A stretch of 64,000 nt of DNA from Osedax fenrisi (taxonomy: Eukaryota; Annelida; Polychaeta; Sabellida; Siboglinidae). This document shows, piece after piece, positions 23,253 to 34,541 of this stretch. A program made the translations under genes and the position numbers. The stretch is from contig OZ025244.1 in the NCBI GenBank assembly GCA_964019155.1, positions 20,999,376 to 21,063,375 on the forward strand, written 5' to 3'. Under the pieces are notes generated by a model. It did not search any database and was not told where the DNA came from. It was given only the letters and a program-made list of their open reading frames with translations. Position 1 is the first letter of the stretch; every line of letters starts with the position of its first letter.

Positions 23253-26109
23253 CTCAATTTTATCATATTTACATTTTAATATACGTAGTCTTAATAAGAA
23301 CTTTGATAAATTAAAAATTTTTATCAATAATCAAAAAATAAAACCAAATTGTATATGTCTTACTGAAACTTGGTTAAATGAAAGTAATAATAAAAATTTA
23401 GATATATATGGATATGAACTAATACAATTAAATAGAGAAAATAAAAATAAAAAACGTGGTGGTGGTGTCGCTATATATATTGACATATCACTAAACTATA
23501 TCATTATGAATCAATTATCAATAAAAATTCAAGACTCAGTAGAAATACTGACTATAACAATTTTAATAAAAAACAATCAACATTTACTATCAACTATATA
23601 CAGAAGCCCATCATATAATGTAGATACATTCATTGATCTATTTTATAATACCTTTAATAATATAAATAACAAAATATTTATATTAGGTGACCTCAATATA
23701 AATATACTTTCTGACAATATATATACTAACAAATTTAAAGATAATCTAGAAATACTTGGTTTTAAATCTATTATTAAAAATTATACAAGAATCAATAAAA
23801 ATAACAATAATACCTTAATCGACCTATTATTAACTAATGTAACTAATATTAAAACATCTGGTGTATTGGTAAGTGATATCACTGATCATTTCCCGATATA
23901 TTTTCAATATTCTATAAAAAATCAATGTAAGTTAAAAAATACTATCAAAATATATAAAAGACAAACAAAAACAAAAAATATTAATAAATTAATGGAAATA
24001 TTAAAAAATGAAAAATGGATAGATGTTTTATCAAACAATGACCCAAATGAATCTTATGCTAAATTTATTAATATATATGAAAACATTGTTGATCAATCAA
24101 TGCCAATAATAGATAAAATTATTAAAATAAAAACTGAAAATAAGTGGATGACTGGTGATATTAAAAGAGATATACACACTAAAAATAATTTATATAAAAT
24201 TTATATAAAAAATAGGAAAAATGATATACTGGTTAAATATAAACATATAAAAAATATCATTGCTAATAAAATAAAAATTGCTAAAAAATTTTTTTTTTCT
24301 AATGATATCAAAAATGCAAATACTTCAAAAAAAAAATGGAAAATAATTAATAATAGGTTAAATAGAAAAAATCACAATACATTACCAAATAATTTTATAA
24401 ATACAAATAACAAAGTACTTAATAAGCCTTTAGATATAGCTAATGGATTTAATGAATACTTCATAAACACTATTGAACAATTGAATAGTCAATTCAATCA
24501 AGTAAATAATAATTCTGTTTTAGACAGTATAAAAACTAACAAAAATACAATATTCCTTACACCAGTTACAGATAAAGAAATAATTAATATAATTGCCCTA
24601 AAGGAACATAAACATTCATTAGATATAAATAAAATAAATATGTATATTTTAGATATATCAAAATCATATATAATTCAGCCATTAAAGCATATTTTCAATC
24701 TATCAATTAATAAAGGAATTTTTCCTGATAAAATGAAAATAGCTATCATAAAACCTATACATAAAAAAAAAAGTAAAAACAATTTTGAAAATTACAGACC
24801 CATATCACTATTACCTCAAATATCAAAAATACTTGAAAAATTAATATATAATAGATTAGAACATTTTATAAATAAACATAAATTAATATCAAATAATCAA
24901 TACGGATATCAAAGAAATAAAAATACTATAGATGCAATAACTGAATTCTATACAAACATATTAAATAACAAAGAAAATAATAAAAAAACAAATACAATAT
25001 TTTTAGACCTATCAAAAGCATTTGATATGTTAGACCATAATATTCTATTTAACAAATTAGAAATATATGGTATCAGAGGTCATGCCTTAAATTTAATTAA
25101 AAGCTACCTATTAAATAGAGGTCAAATAACTTCTATTGATAATAAGTTATCTGATATATTAATAAGTAATATAGGAGTTCCACAGGGTTCAGTTCTGGGA
25201 CCATTGCTATTCATTATTTATATAAATGATATAACACTATTAACAGAAAATGATATAAATATAACCACTATTTTATTTGCTGATGATACATCAGTTAGTG
25301 TTTCAGCCAATAAAATAAGTGTTTTAATAAATGATACAAAAAAAATATTAGATAAATTAGAAATATGGTTTAAAAAAAATAAATTAATAGTAAATACTGA
25401 AAAAACCAAAATAATAATTTTTTTTAAAACACGTGAATTTTCGAATTTTAATATTGACTACGCTATATACAATCAACAAATACAAATAATAGATAAATAT
25501 AAATTTCTAGGTATTATAATAGATACTAAACTAAATTTTAAAACACATATATTATCAATAAAAAAAAAAATCTTACAAATAACTTATATGATTAGAAAAT
25601 TTTCTAATGAATTACCTCATCATATTCTTATGTTACTATATAATTCACTTTTTTTATCTAATCTTCATTATGGGATAGAAATATGGGGCAACAATTATAG
25701 TAATATAATAAAACCTCTATATAATATACAAAAAAAAATACTTAAAATAATATATCTTAAAAAAACTAATACAACCTATAATTCACAATATACAAATAAA
25801 GATATACAACCCCTACCCATATACACAAACACACTTACTATAAAGCAAATCACTGAATATAAAACATTATGTTACATGTATAAAAATAAAAATAGATTCA
25901 AAAATAACATTAATAAAAACAATAACTATAATCTAAGAAATAACAATGAATATGAAATAAAAAATAAAAAATTTACTTTAACAAATAATAGTTTATTAAT
26001 AGTTGGAATTAAATTATGGAATAAACTAGATGAAAATATAAAAAAAAGTAAAAACATTAACATATTTAAAAGAAAAATAAAAAAAATACTTATTTCAGAG
26101 AATAATTAA
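23245..26109 (+). CDS. LINE ORF2: APE endonuclease-reverse transcriptase, intact
   Basis: About 954 residues from the ATG at 23245; the frame is open three codons further to 23236 but without an ATG. The N-terminal endonuclease shows LHFNIRSLNKN, LTETWLNE, RGGGVAIYI, YRSPSYN, GDLNINIL and DITDHFPIYF. The RT shows NYRPISLLPQISKILEKLI, FLDLSKAFDMLDHNIL, GVPQGSVLGPLLFI and the catalytic box FADD (about residues 678-681). The C-terminal region contains LHYGIEIWGNNYSN and IVGIKLWNKLDENI. All catalytic motifs are present. Codons are strongly A/T-ending (Asn, Lys and Ile dominate). It overlaps the ORF1 stop by 8 bases (ATGAATAA), which suggests coupled reinitiation. Confidence 0.93.
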   Translation: MNNSILSYLHFNIRSLNKNFDKLKIFINNQKIKPNCICLTETWLNESNNKNLDIYGYELIQLNRENKNKKRGGGVAIYIDISLNYIIMNQLSIKIQDSVEILTITILIKNNQHLLSTIYRSPSYNVDTFIDLFYNTFNNINNKIFILGDLNINILSDNIYTNKFKDNLEILGFKSIIKNYTRINKNNNNTLIDLLLTNVTNIKTSGVLVSDITDHFPIYFQYSIKNQCKLKNTIKIYKRQTKTKNINKLMEILKNEKWIDVLSNNDPNESYAKFINIYENIVDQSMPIIDKIIKIKTENKWMTGDIKRDIHTKNNLYKIYIKNRKNDILVKYKHIKNIIANKIKIAKKFFFSNDIKNANTSKKKWKIINNRLNRKNHNTLPNNFINTNNKVLNKPLDIANGFNEYFINTIEQLNSQFNQVNNNSVLDSIKTNKNTIFLTPVTDKEIINIIALKEHKHSLDINKINMYILDISKSYIIQPLKHIFNLSINKGIFPDKMKIAIIKPIHKKKSKNNFENYRPISLLPQISKILEKLIYNRLEHFINKHKLISNNQYGYQRNKNTIDAITEFYTNILNNKENNKKTNTIFLDLSKAFDMLDHNILFNKLEIYGIRGHALNLIKSYLLNRGQITSIDNKLSDILISNIGVPQGSVLGPLLFIIYINDITLLTENDINITTILFADDTSVSVSANKISVLINDTKKILDKLEIWFKKNKLIVNTEKTKIIIFFKTREFSNFNIDYAIYNQQIQIIDKYKFLGIIIDTKLNFKTHILSIKKKILQITYMIRKFSNELPHHILMLLYNSLFLSNLHYGIEIWGNNYSNIIKPLYNIQKKILKIIYLKKTNTTYNSQYTNKDIQPLPIYTNTLTIKQITEYKTLCYMYKNKNRFKNNINKNNNYNLRNNNEYEIKNKKFTLTNNSLLIVGIKLWNKLDENIKKSKNINIFKRKIKKILISENN

Positions 26110-26286
26110 AGATATAAGATGAAGAGAAAGAAGAGGATGGCAGCCTTTATAAAAGTCGATGACTTACTGGTAGCCTTTTGGAGAAATTTTTGTTTTTATT
26201 ATAGCTATTATATTATTATTATTATGATTTGTTAATCAAACATATATGTAATACTCCAATAAATGTGTTTCATTCATTCATTCATT

Positions 26287-26610
26287 CATATAAATCCCTA
26301 ATACGGACACACACTACAGTGGAAACCCCTATAGGGTATATATATATATATAAACAATCAGCGCGCAGAATTTGAACTATTCCGATTTTCATAAAAATCG
26401 CGTGCGTTATATATAACGCAATAATATTATAATATTAATACGACCAATGAAGCTAAATCTAAAAATTGTATTATTAGGATACTTAAATTGTATTATTATA
26501 ATAATTATAATTAATTATAATTAATATAATACAAAGATTGAGGCATAAAATGTTAAGACCATGTATTGTTAAAGTGTCCGTATTAGGTGTCCACTTTACC
26601 ATAAGTGGTC
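26287..26610 (+). mobile_element. TA-type element copy C, truncated
   Basis: It begins in the middle of the consensus (ATAAATCCCTAATACGGACA, the internal box of copies D and E), includes 'caatcagcgcgcag' and 'gattttcataaaaatc', and ends with AAAGTGTCCGTATTAGGTGTCC. Its 5' part is missing at the junction with the LINE tail. Confidence 0.65.
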
Positions 26611-26624
26611 CACTGAGTGAAGGA

Positions 26625-26847
26625 TTTTCGAACCTTTAGTAAAAGCTTTAACGAAACGTGAAGGGTTTTATGATATAAAGATAAGGGTTTTTAACTAATA
26701 ATAACTAAAAGGATTTTATAATATATTAACTAAAGTGTTTTATATTATTTGAACTAAAGGTTTTTGATATTATATTGACTATAGGGTTTTTAACTTATTG
26801 TTGAACAACATTTATCTCACATTGAAGTATAATAACTATGATATATA

Positions 26848-26915
<68 letters not shown>

Positions 26916-27490
26916 TAGACATTATAAATATAACTCATAATTTTCATAAATATAACTATATAATTTAAACAAATATAGCATAATTAAGATGTAAATATTT
27001 CCTGATAACAGTAAACTCTATTTTCATCTTGAAGACATGAAATAATTGCTTTTTTAAATAATATGTGTAGGCATATTATAAAAAATACAATTTAAAAATA
27101 TATATTTATATTTTCATATAGAATTAATAATATGTAAATTTAGAACAATATGTTTAACTTATAAATAATATGTTGATTAATTTTACTTAATTTACTTAAA
27201 CAGATATTTAAATATTTACAAAAACTAAAAATATCAAAAACTAATTTTTTTTAAATTATATATTAACTAATATATTAAATACTAATATATTTAATACAAA
27301 TTAAAGGGTTCGAAACCTTTAGTTATTATTTAATAAAAGTAATTGTTTTAAAAAAACCCTTTAATTAATTTACTAGTTATTATTTAATAAAAGTAATAGT
27401 TTTAAAAAACCCTTTAATTAATTTACTAAAAAGCAAATGTTTTCCATAACCCTTTAGTTTTGCTTTAATGAAAAAAGGTTTTTTTACATA
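26625..27490. mobile_element. possible foldback-type element with AACTAAAGGGTTTTT subrepeats
   Basis: The left third holds about six imperfect (AACTA)AAGGGTTTTT motifs on the plus strand. The right third holds the same motif inverted (AAAAAACCCTTTAATTAATT, twice in a 65-bp direct repeat). The middle contains an (AT)n tract (26850-26911). The pattern resembles foldback elements with subrepeat-containing inverted ends. No target duplication was identified. Confidence 0.45.
26850..26911. repeat. (AT)n microsatellite
   Basis: About 60 bp of AT inside the possible foldback element. Confidence 0.9.
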
Positions 27491-28832
27491 TATAAAACAC
27501 ATTACCTTGAGTTTAAAGATAACTTATTGTTTTTTATATTTATTATTTTTACCAATGTACTAATTTGGTCAGATACAAATGCATTTATCTATCTCTAGCG
27601 ATATGTTATACCATGGTGTATATATATATTGAGAATTTCATATGTGTTTTATTATCGAAACAGTTCATATTATCATTCATTTTACAGCATCATCTAAGTT
27701 GTGCAGCCATATTATGGTGAATAGAGAACGAGAGATTTTTAGAGTTCAAGAGTCAATATTTCAGTTAATCTCTCATAGGTTCCTTGTCCTCTCGGATCTC
27801 ATCGGTGACGTTATTACTATATAAGGCTATATAGTCTGTATACTTCGTTATATGTATATTATATATATAAATAATTAAATCATAAATGCATTAAAATATT
27901 ATACATTGTAATGTTATAGCATAAATAATTACATAAAATTTAAGTATCTATTATATATGATTTTATATGAAGGTAGTAAGTATAAATATGTTTTAAATTA
28001 CTAAAATATATATATAACTTAATTATATATAATTGTATATATACAATTTAAATAGAATTCAACGGGTCTAATAAGCAATCTATGATTATTCTATATTATG
28101 TAAGTACGAAACTTATACTTATATAATATATACACATTAATAATATACATGATATATTAACAATCATATAACAATCAATCCATATGGTTTATAAACTATA
28201 AAAGTATTATCAAAGTATACTATTATATATAGTATACTATTACATATGATATTCTATAGGAACGAACGTATAGAATGTAATTCGATAAATACATTCGTAA
28301 TAAAAAATATGATATCGTATTACTGAATACACATAATTACTAAAAGATGATGATTTATTATCATTGCAAGATACACGTCAACGGTATACAACTTAATATA
28401 AACATAACGGTGAAATGCCAAACGATATTTTTTATAAACCTAATTCACAATTTCTCGTAAATATATTTCTACGATCTTTGGAGTCGAGTTCGTCTTATCA
28501 AATCTCGATTAATCACGAGTCATAAGGAGTTCTCCGATACGAAAATATGCCTCGATATTAAGTCGTCGTCGTTATAAGTGCGGATGGGCGACCCCGATAC
28601 TGCGACCGTATTCTGTGTAAACATACGTGACCGCCGATACATCAAACTTAAGTTATCCTCCCAATTCACGTAATAACTTTGTGTCATATCTTAAAGACGT
28701 GTTAAGATATTGTATTGTATTGTGTGTGTGGTGCACCATGGTGTGAACTTGTATCGCCATCAATAATAGATCTATAATAACACTATTATATAATAGATAA
28801 CTTAAACTTGATTATTTTATTTACATACTGTC

Positions 28833-28886
<54 letters not shown>

Positions 28887-29031
28887 CATTCATAATAAGT
28901 ATGATTTAATTTATTTATGTCATAACTTAAATGTGAATAACATTGTAATATATTATTTATTTAATGATTATTATATATATTTTTATATATTCAATATATC
29001 ATATATGCACATATACTTTCATACGAATATG

Positions 29032-29087
<56 letters not shown>
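27491..29087. other. AT-rich intergenic DNA, no gene seen
   Basis: It contains (AT)n tracts at about 28838-28872 and 29034-29087 and a moderately less AT-rich patch around 28440-28690 with no recognisable frame. Confidence 0.5.
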
Positions 29088-29090
<3 letters not shown>

Positions 29091-29527
29091 TCAACTCCCG
29101 ATAAGTCGGACTCGCAAGGGACCGGGAAAAGTGTCCGACTTAGCGAGATGTCCCACTTATCCGAGATTAAGAATATCATGCAAATAATACATGAAATGCG
29201 CAGCGAGAGTTAAATTGTTACCGAAATATGGAATTATGCAACAATCAGCAATATAAAATGTTGTATTCAATTATATTACTTACTAAAATTATAATATTCA
29301 TTATTTAAAGTAAATATTTCTGACAATTTATAAAAAGTCCGACTTATCCAGTATAAAAATCATAAAAATTACTATAATATGTGTCCGACTTATAGTAAAG
29401 TCCGACTTATCCAATCCAACTTATCCGACTTATCCGATTAATTAAACATGGAACTAGATACAAATCCAACCAAACCATCTGAATGTGTCCGACTTATCGA
29501 GAAGTCCGACTTACCGAGAGTTGACTG
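29088..29527 (+). mobile_element. pogo-like MITE, copy 1
   Basis: The inverted repeats are CAGTCAACTCCCGATAAGTC at the left and ...CTTACCGAGAGTTGACTG at the right, flanked by TA on both sides. The element is built from many TAAGTCGGAC/GTCCGACTTA boxes. It is the reverse complement of 34542-34996. No coding capacity. Confidence 0.88.
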
Positions 29528-29556
29528 TATATATATATATATATATATATATTAAA

Positions 29557-29632
29557 CTGCCTGTGTGGCTCAGTGGCCAAGGCGTCAGACACACGAGCAG
29601 TAGGACACGGGTTCGAGCCTCGTCCGGACCAT
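29557..29632 (+). repeat. tRNA-like head of a SINE
   Basis: It contains a good pol III A box (TGGCTCAGTGGCCAAGG) and B box (GGTTCGAGCC) at tRNA-like spacing, ending CCGGACCA. The 5' and 3' ends do not pair into a seven-base acceptor stem, and no clear anticodon arm forms, so this is more likely a tRNA-derived SINE head than a functional tRNA. The sequence downstream (to 29886) recurs elsewhere in the window. Confidence 0.6.
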
Positions 29633-29684
29633 TAATTAATTTTATAAAATGGGTCTTAAAATATTATTTAGAATTCTACATCAC

Positions 29685-29744
29685 TTCTTTATACACAATT
29701 ATATAAGATCACTTAAGTGATCTTATATAATTGTGTATAAAGAA
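29685..29744. repeat. perfect 30-bp arm palindrome, no loop
   Basis: Centre at ACTT|AAGT (29714/29715). The right arm is the start of the dispersed repeat also seen at 11518, and the left arm is its inverted duplicate. Confidence 0.88.
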
Positions 29745-29881
29745 ATGATCGGCTCTCGTTAAAACCATAAATCCCTTAACATGAGAGCGGCTTCGAAGGG
29801 ACATTAGAGCCATACATGGTTATAAGTGAAAACTTCATCTAAGTTCCTGGATGGGATGAAAGGACTCCACCAAATAAAAAT

Positions 29882-29886
<5 letters not shown>
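29718..29886 (+). repeat. dispersed repeat, copy 2
   Basis: It matches 11518-11690 over most of its length ('ttaaaacca', 'acatgagag', 'ggttataagtgaaaactt', 'ggatgggatgaaag'). It follows the tRNA-like head at 29557, so the two may form one SINE. Confidence 0.6.
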
Positions 29887-29914
<28 letters not shown>

Positions 29915-30872
29915 CTATAGTACATAACAATATATTATATAATACTATAGTATCACATACATATACGATACACATTCAGTATAGTTTCACATAATATAAT
30001 GACGATTTGCAATTGAAATATAACATTGAATGTACTCGCGAGTTGTGTTATAGAACTGATCATAAAGAGATATGTAATACCTAGTTAATATTTGGGTATA
30101 TAATAGAAATATTGCTGTAATTAAATCATACATCATTCGAGAATATTAATCAAAGAAGTACATTTTATAGTACACAAATATTTAATATTACATATATATA
30201 TAATTGAATGAATACCAATTATATATATATATATTTATATCAATACAACTTATGTTGACATTTCAATATCACCATAAATTACTTATTATTAAGACACACA
30301 CACATACGCACACACATACGCGTACTACTAAGGGTGTAATTGCTTACGAAGTATCGATCCGCCAAACAAAAGAGATCCTCTGCAGTACATGCAGCGACGT
30401 CTAGTGTTCATAAGTGTTTCGTACCTCTACTAGTTCGACAGTTACTCGCTAGGCCAATAACGTTATTATTAACCTCGATGTTTAGGTTTAGTTGGGTTAT
30501 ATATATAATGTAGGCTACTATATACCCGGTGTAAGTCGTCTTATCGCATGTTATTTAGATTAACCTGGAGTGAGTTTATTAAGTTTATTAACCAGTGTTT
30601 AGAGGTTACACATGGGTTATGTATACATATATGTATATGGGTTAACCAGGTATCAATCAAGCTTAACCTATATCCAGATGCTAAACCCTATCGTACGGCG
30701 CACACTCTATATATACTGTATATATACACATGCGCTAATCCTCGTGTATTATCACTGACTTATATTGCCCAATACAGGTTAATATGTATTATACTTACCC
30801 AGGTTTAAATATCTATACCTATTCAACTATAGTTCACCTATAGATGGATTAAACTACAAGGTTACAAGTGTA
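29887..30872. other. intergenic DNA, no gene seen
   Basis: It holds (AT)n and (CA)n microsatellites (about 30294-30320) and short direct 'ggttaacc'-like repeats near 30560-30790, with no coding signal. Confidence 0.45.
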
Positions 30873-31651
30873 TTTTAGAAGCCATCATATGATCTAACAC
30901 TTCAGAGAAATAAGTAAAAGAAAATTAGCCAAAATATATACCACATCCGAGTAAAATATCAAATCATAAAATAATAATAAAAAATAAGAATAAAAGCCAC
31001 ATTATTTGTTATAAGCTTAATTTTAGAAATAATATTTGTAACTTTTTCCTGAAAAAAAAGACAAAATTAGAAAATAATATTAAATTAGGTAGAGTAGAAA
31101 ATATAACCCACTCAGTTTTAGTTAATGAGTTTATAAAAGAATAAATATTTCTAGTATTATTTTCAAAGGAACTAAAAGTATTACAATACTATTTTTTTTA
31201 GCAATTCAAATTAATGATCTATAAAATACCTATAATTAACAAATGCAGCATGTGTTTCATACATTTTAGAAGCCATCATATGATCTAACACTTCAGAGAA
31301 ATAAGTAAAAAATAAATTAGCCAAAATATATACCACATCAGAGTAAAATATCATATCATAAAATAATAATAAAAAATAAGAATAAAAGCCACATTATTTG
31401 TTATAAGCTTAATTTTAGAAATAATATTTGTAAATTTTTCCTGAAAAAAAAGACAAAATTAGAAAATAATATTAAATTAAGTAGAGTAGGAAATATAACC
31501 TATTCAGTTTTAGTTAATGAGTTTATAAAAGAATAAATATTTCTAGTATTATTTTCAAAGGAACTAAAATATTACAATACTATTTTTTTTAGCAATTAAA
31601 ATTAATATTCTATAAAATACCTATAATTAACAAATGCAGCATGTGTTTCAT
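30873..31651 (+). repeat. 391-bp tandem duplication
   Basis: Unit 1 is 30873-31263 and unit 2 is 31264-31651. Both begin TTTTAGAAGCCATCATATG and end AACAAATGCAGCATGTGTTTC. Differences are a handful of substitutions and small indels, so the duplication is fairly recent. No coding capacity. Confidence 0.9.
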
Positions 31652-32134
31652 TATATATTTACCTTTATCGAAGTTTTAAAGTTTTCGTAAAGTCTTTTTA
31701 CCAATAATCCATGGACAATTATCATGTATTGTAACAAAATAACTTCCAATACGTGAATAGATTTAGAATAGAACTATTGAAGTGATCAATAGTTAGATTA
31801 CAAGATTATAATATGCTTTATTTTATCGCAATTTAATTTATTGTATACAAATAATGGGTCATAGTTATGTATCAAACTTAAATAGCATTTATTTAATTTA
31901 AAATAGATTTAAAAAATGTTTAATAAACTAAATGATTTGTCAACTGTTTATCTATTTAAGGAACATAGAATATTATCTTTATATAATATTTGTAAGTACA
32001 AGACTTGCATTTACATGTATAAAATATTCTATAAATTGTGCCATCCTATTATTTTAAATCATTTTAAATTGAAGCCTTACATATCCATAAAGATACGGAT
32101 ATCAGTATAGTGTACAATATTAATCGCAGTATAA
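31652..32134. other. AT-rich DNA, no gene seen
   Basis: Only short incidental frames are present; no motif was recognised. Confidence 0.45.
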
Positions 32135-32272
32135 TTGTAATGGTAGTGTATTGTATGTACTTGTAATGGTAGTGTATTGTATGTACTTGTAATTGTAATG
32201 TATTGTATGTACTTGTAATGGTAGTGAATTGTATGTACTTGTAATGGTAGTGAATTGTATGTAATTGTAATC
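32135..32272 (+). repeat. 26-bp minisatellite, about five copies
   Basis: The unit is TTGTAATGGTAGTGTATTG plus TATGTAC, with copies starting near 32135, 32161, 32187, 32213 and 32239. Copies differ at one to three positions. Confidence 0.88.
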
Positions 32273-32516
32273 GTATGCAACTTAATTTCTTTAAATACGT
32301 CTATCATATAGATGTATACGTCTATGAACAATTTAGCGAAATAGTAACATTTACATTTATCGAAAGTATACGTATACACTTTATATTTTAAATAACTATA
32401 TTCTATAGTAACCTGTATATATCTTTTGTTTAAAAGTTAAACTTTTCACAACATTTACCATAACATTTAATGTTGTACCTTTAAAACGTAAACTGCGGAC
32501 GACATCACGCTTCGTA

Positions 32517-33598
32517 CACAGTAAAAACTAAACATCCATTAGACTCAATTTAAACATTCATTAGGTGGTCAAAATGGAAAACCTTTTGTAACGTTCATTA
32601 GACTCTATATTCTAATGAACGTTTTTGTATAAACGTTCATTAGACTCTATATTCTGAATATTCTATATGTATTAGCGGAGATATGTTCATATTAGTATTT
32701 AACTTGTAATGACTTATATATTACAATATATTATATAATTACATATATGTTATATTTAAAACATGAATTTAACATTAATAATATTTTTAATATTACATAC
32801 AATGTTTCAATATTTAATAGTGAGCAATCATTATAACATTATAACCTATTTCAAATTATATTATCTTAATTATCAATATAATTATGATTATAATTATTGT
32901 TGAATATTATAATTAAGTATACACATATATGATATGATGATATCAAAAAAACATAGATACTTAAAAAAATAATGATTTTAAAATAGTAACTTTATTTATT
33001 AAATCATAATATCAACTTAAATATAGAAATAAAATAATAATTAATACTTAATTCCCGTAGTGCTAAATTAAATCAATTTAACAAAATAAAGAAAATGTAA
33101 AATATGATATTTTATCTGTATTTAAAAAAATAATCTAGGCGAAAATTAATATTATTGGCAAGAATTTGTTTAAATAATTATGTATATTTGTTAATAATAT
33201 GTCTATAGACATATTATTAAATATAATATATTATTATATATAATAATATTAGTATATTTATATCACTTTATTTTCACTATATTTTCTCGCAATTCGATAT
33301 TTTATCTTTAATATTCAATCATATAATACTTTTAATACAAAAGGTCATTGTGATTTTCAATATCTAATGAACTTTTATACATTTTTGATAAACGTTCTTT
33401 ATACAAAGTTATTTCATGAACGCTTATGTTAAATTTTATAATAGTTCATTGGACTCTGAAATGTCTCAAGAACGTTTATACACCGTTGGTAAACGTTCAT
33501 TACACAACTATATTTCATGAACGTTTAGGTTAAATTCTATAATATTAAACGTTCATTAGACTCTGAATGTGTCTAATGAACGTTTAGTGTTTACTATG
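32517..33598. mobile_element. TA-flanked non-autonomous element with AACGTTCATTAGACTCT repeats
   Basis: Ends are CACAGTAAAAACTAAAC at the left and GTTTAGTGTTTACTATG at the right, with TA immediately outside (32515-32516 and 33599-33600). The motif AACGTTCATTAGACTCT and diverged versions recur about eight times, near both ends and in both orientations. The centre is plain AT-rich DNA. It is probably a Tc1/mariner-type MITE of about 1.08 kb. Confidence 0.7.
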
Positions 33599-33863
33599 TA
33601 CGTTCCATTTATATGCCTTACTTTGTAAAAGAGTGTATACATTCTACAGATTGTAACGGGAACACTTCGCTACAGAGGTATTCGATATACGAGGTATTCG
33701 GTATACGCGTTATACCTATTACTCTATAGTATACTCTCTGTAGTATAGCTCTATAGAGCTAAGTAGGATACACTCGTAGTATCGCTGAGTGCATTATAGA
33801 ATACATTGTAGTAGCATTGCACTTGCGTACAACTTGCGTACAGTACAAGTCATTCTACTTGTA

Positions 33864-33903
<40 letters not shown>

Positions 33904-34440
33904 ATAGTAATATATAATAGTATTATATTATTACATGTTATCATTAATACATTCCACTGCATACATTAATACGCACACATAAGCACACACACATACCTAT
34001 ATACACACACACACCTATATATTGTATTACACTTCTAAATTATCCCACAGGAGGGCGTCCTAATACCATGTTATTCACTACATCACCGCGCACACACATA
34101 CGCACACACTCACGCACACACATACGCAGATTATTTACTAAACAAACAACACCATCATCATCATCAACAACAATGGATGAGGATCGCCCGCCGCCGGATT
34201 ATGATTCACCTTATATGGGCATAGAAAGCGCGCGAATATTCAAATTATGATGTATATCGCAAAAATACTATTCTGACATGTGATTTATCATATATATATA
34301 TTATTAAAGTCATTAATACTCACCTTATCTATAGAATAATTGGAATTAATACGGTGTGTGCTTTATGTATTAAACCTCTATCAATAATAATAATAATAAT
34401 ACTATCTATATATATATATGTATTATATATATATATATGT

Positions 34441-34482
<42 letters not shown>

Positions 34483-34541
34483 ACATATATATAATACATA
34501 TATATAGATATATGTATTCGAGTTCAACTTTTATATATATA
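33599..34541. other. intergenic DNA with (AT)n, (CA)n and a possible small exon
   Basis: It contains (AT)n at about 33867-33899 and 34441-34480, the latter at the centre of an inverted repeat (arms near 34399-34440 and 34480-34510). A short Pro-rich frame at 34171-34248 is listed separately. Confidence 0.45.
34171..34251 (+). other. possible small coding exon (unrecognised)
   Basis: A frame reading MDEDRPPPDYDSPYMGIESA then RIFKL and a TGA stop, in a locally GC-richer patch that follows a plausible acceptor (TTATCCCACAG at about 34050). PPPDY is a WW-domain-ligand-like motif common at C termini. There is no partner exon or homologue I recognise, so this could be chance. Confidence 0.2.

Larger units (their letters stand above)
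22916..26289 (+). mobile_element. LINE with intact ORF2 (Jockey/CR1-like), ORF1 5'-truncated
   Basis: It contains the end of ORF1, a full-length ORF2, an AATAAA at 26258-26263 and a 3' tail of CATT repeats (about 26271-26289). The long ORF2 has no internal stop or frameshift despite extreme A+T content, so it is a young insertion or a copy under recent selection. Its 3' tail abuts copy C of the TA-type element. Confidence 0.9.

Noticed and set aside
29557..29632. Functional tRNA gene
   Set aside because: The A and B boxes are good, but the two ends do not form an acceptor stem and no clear anticodon arm folds, so a SINE head is more likely.
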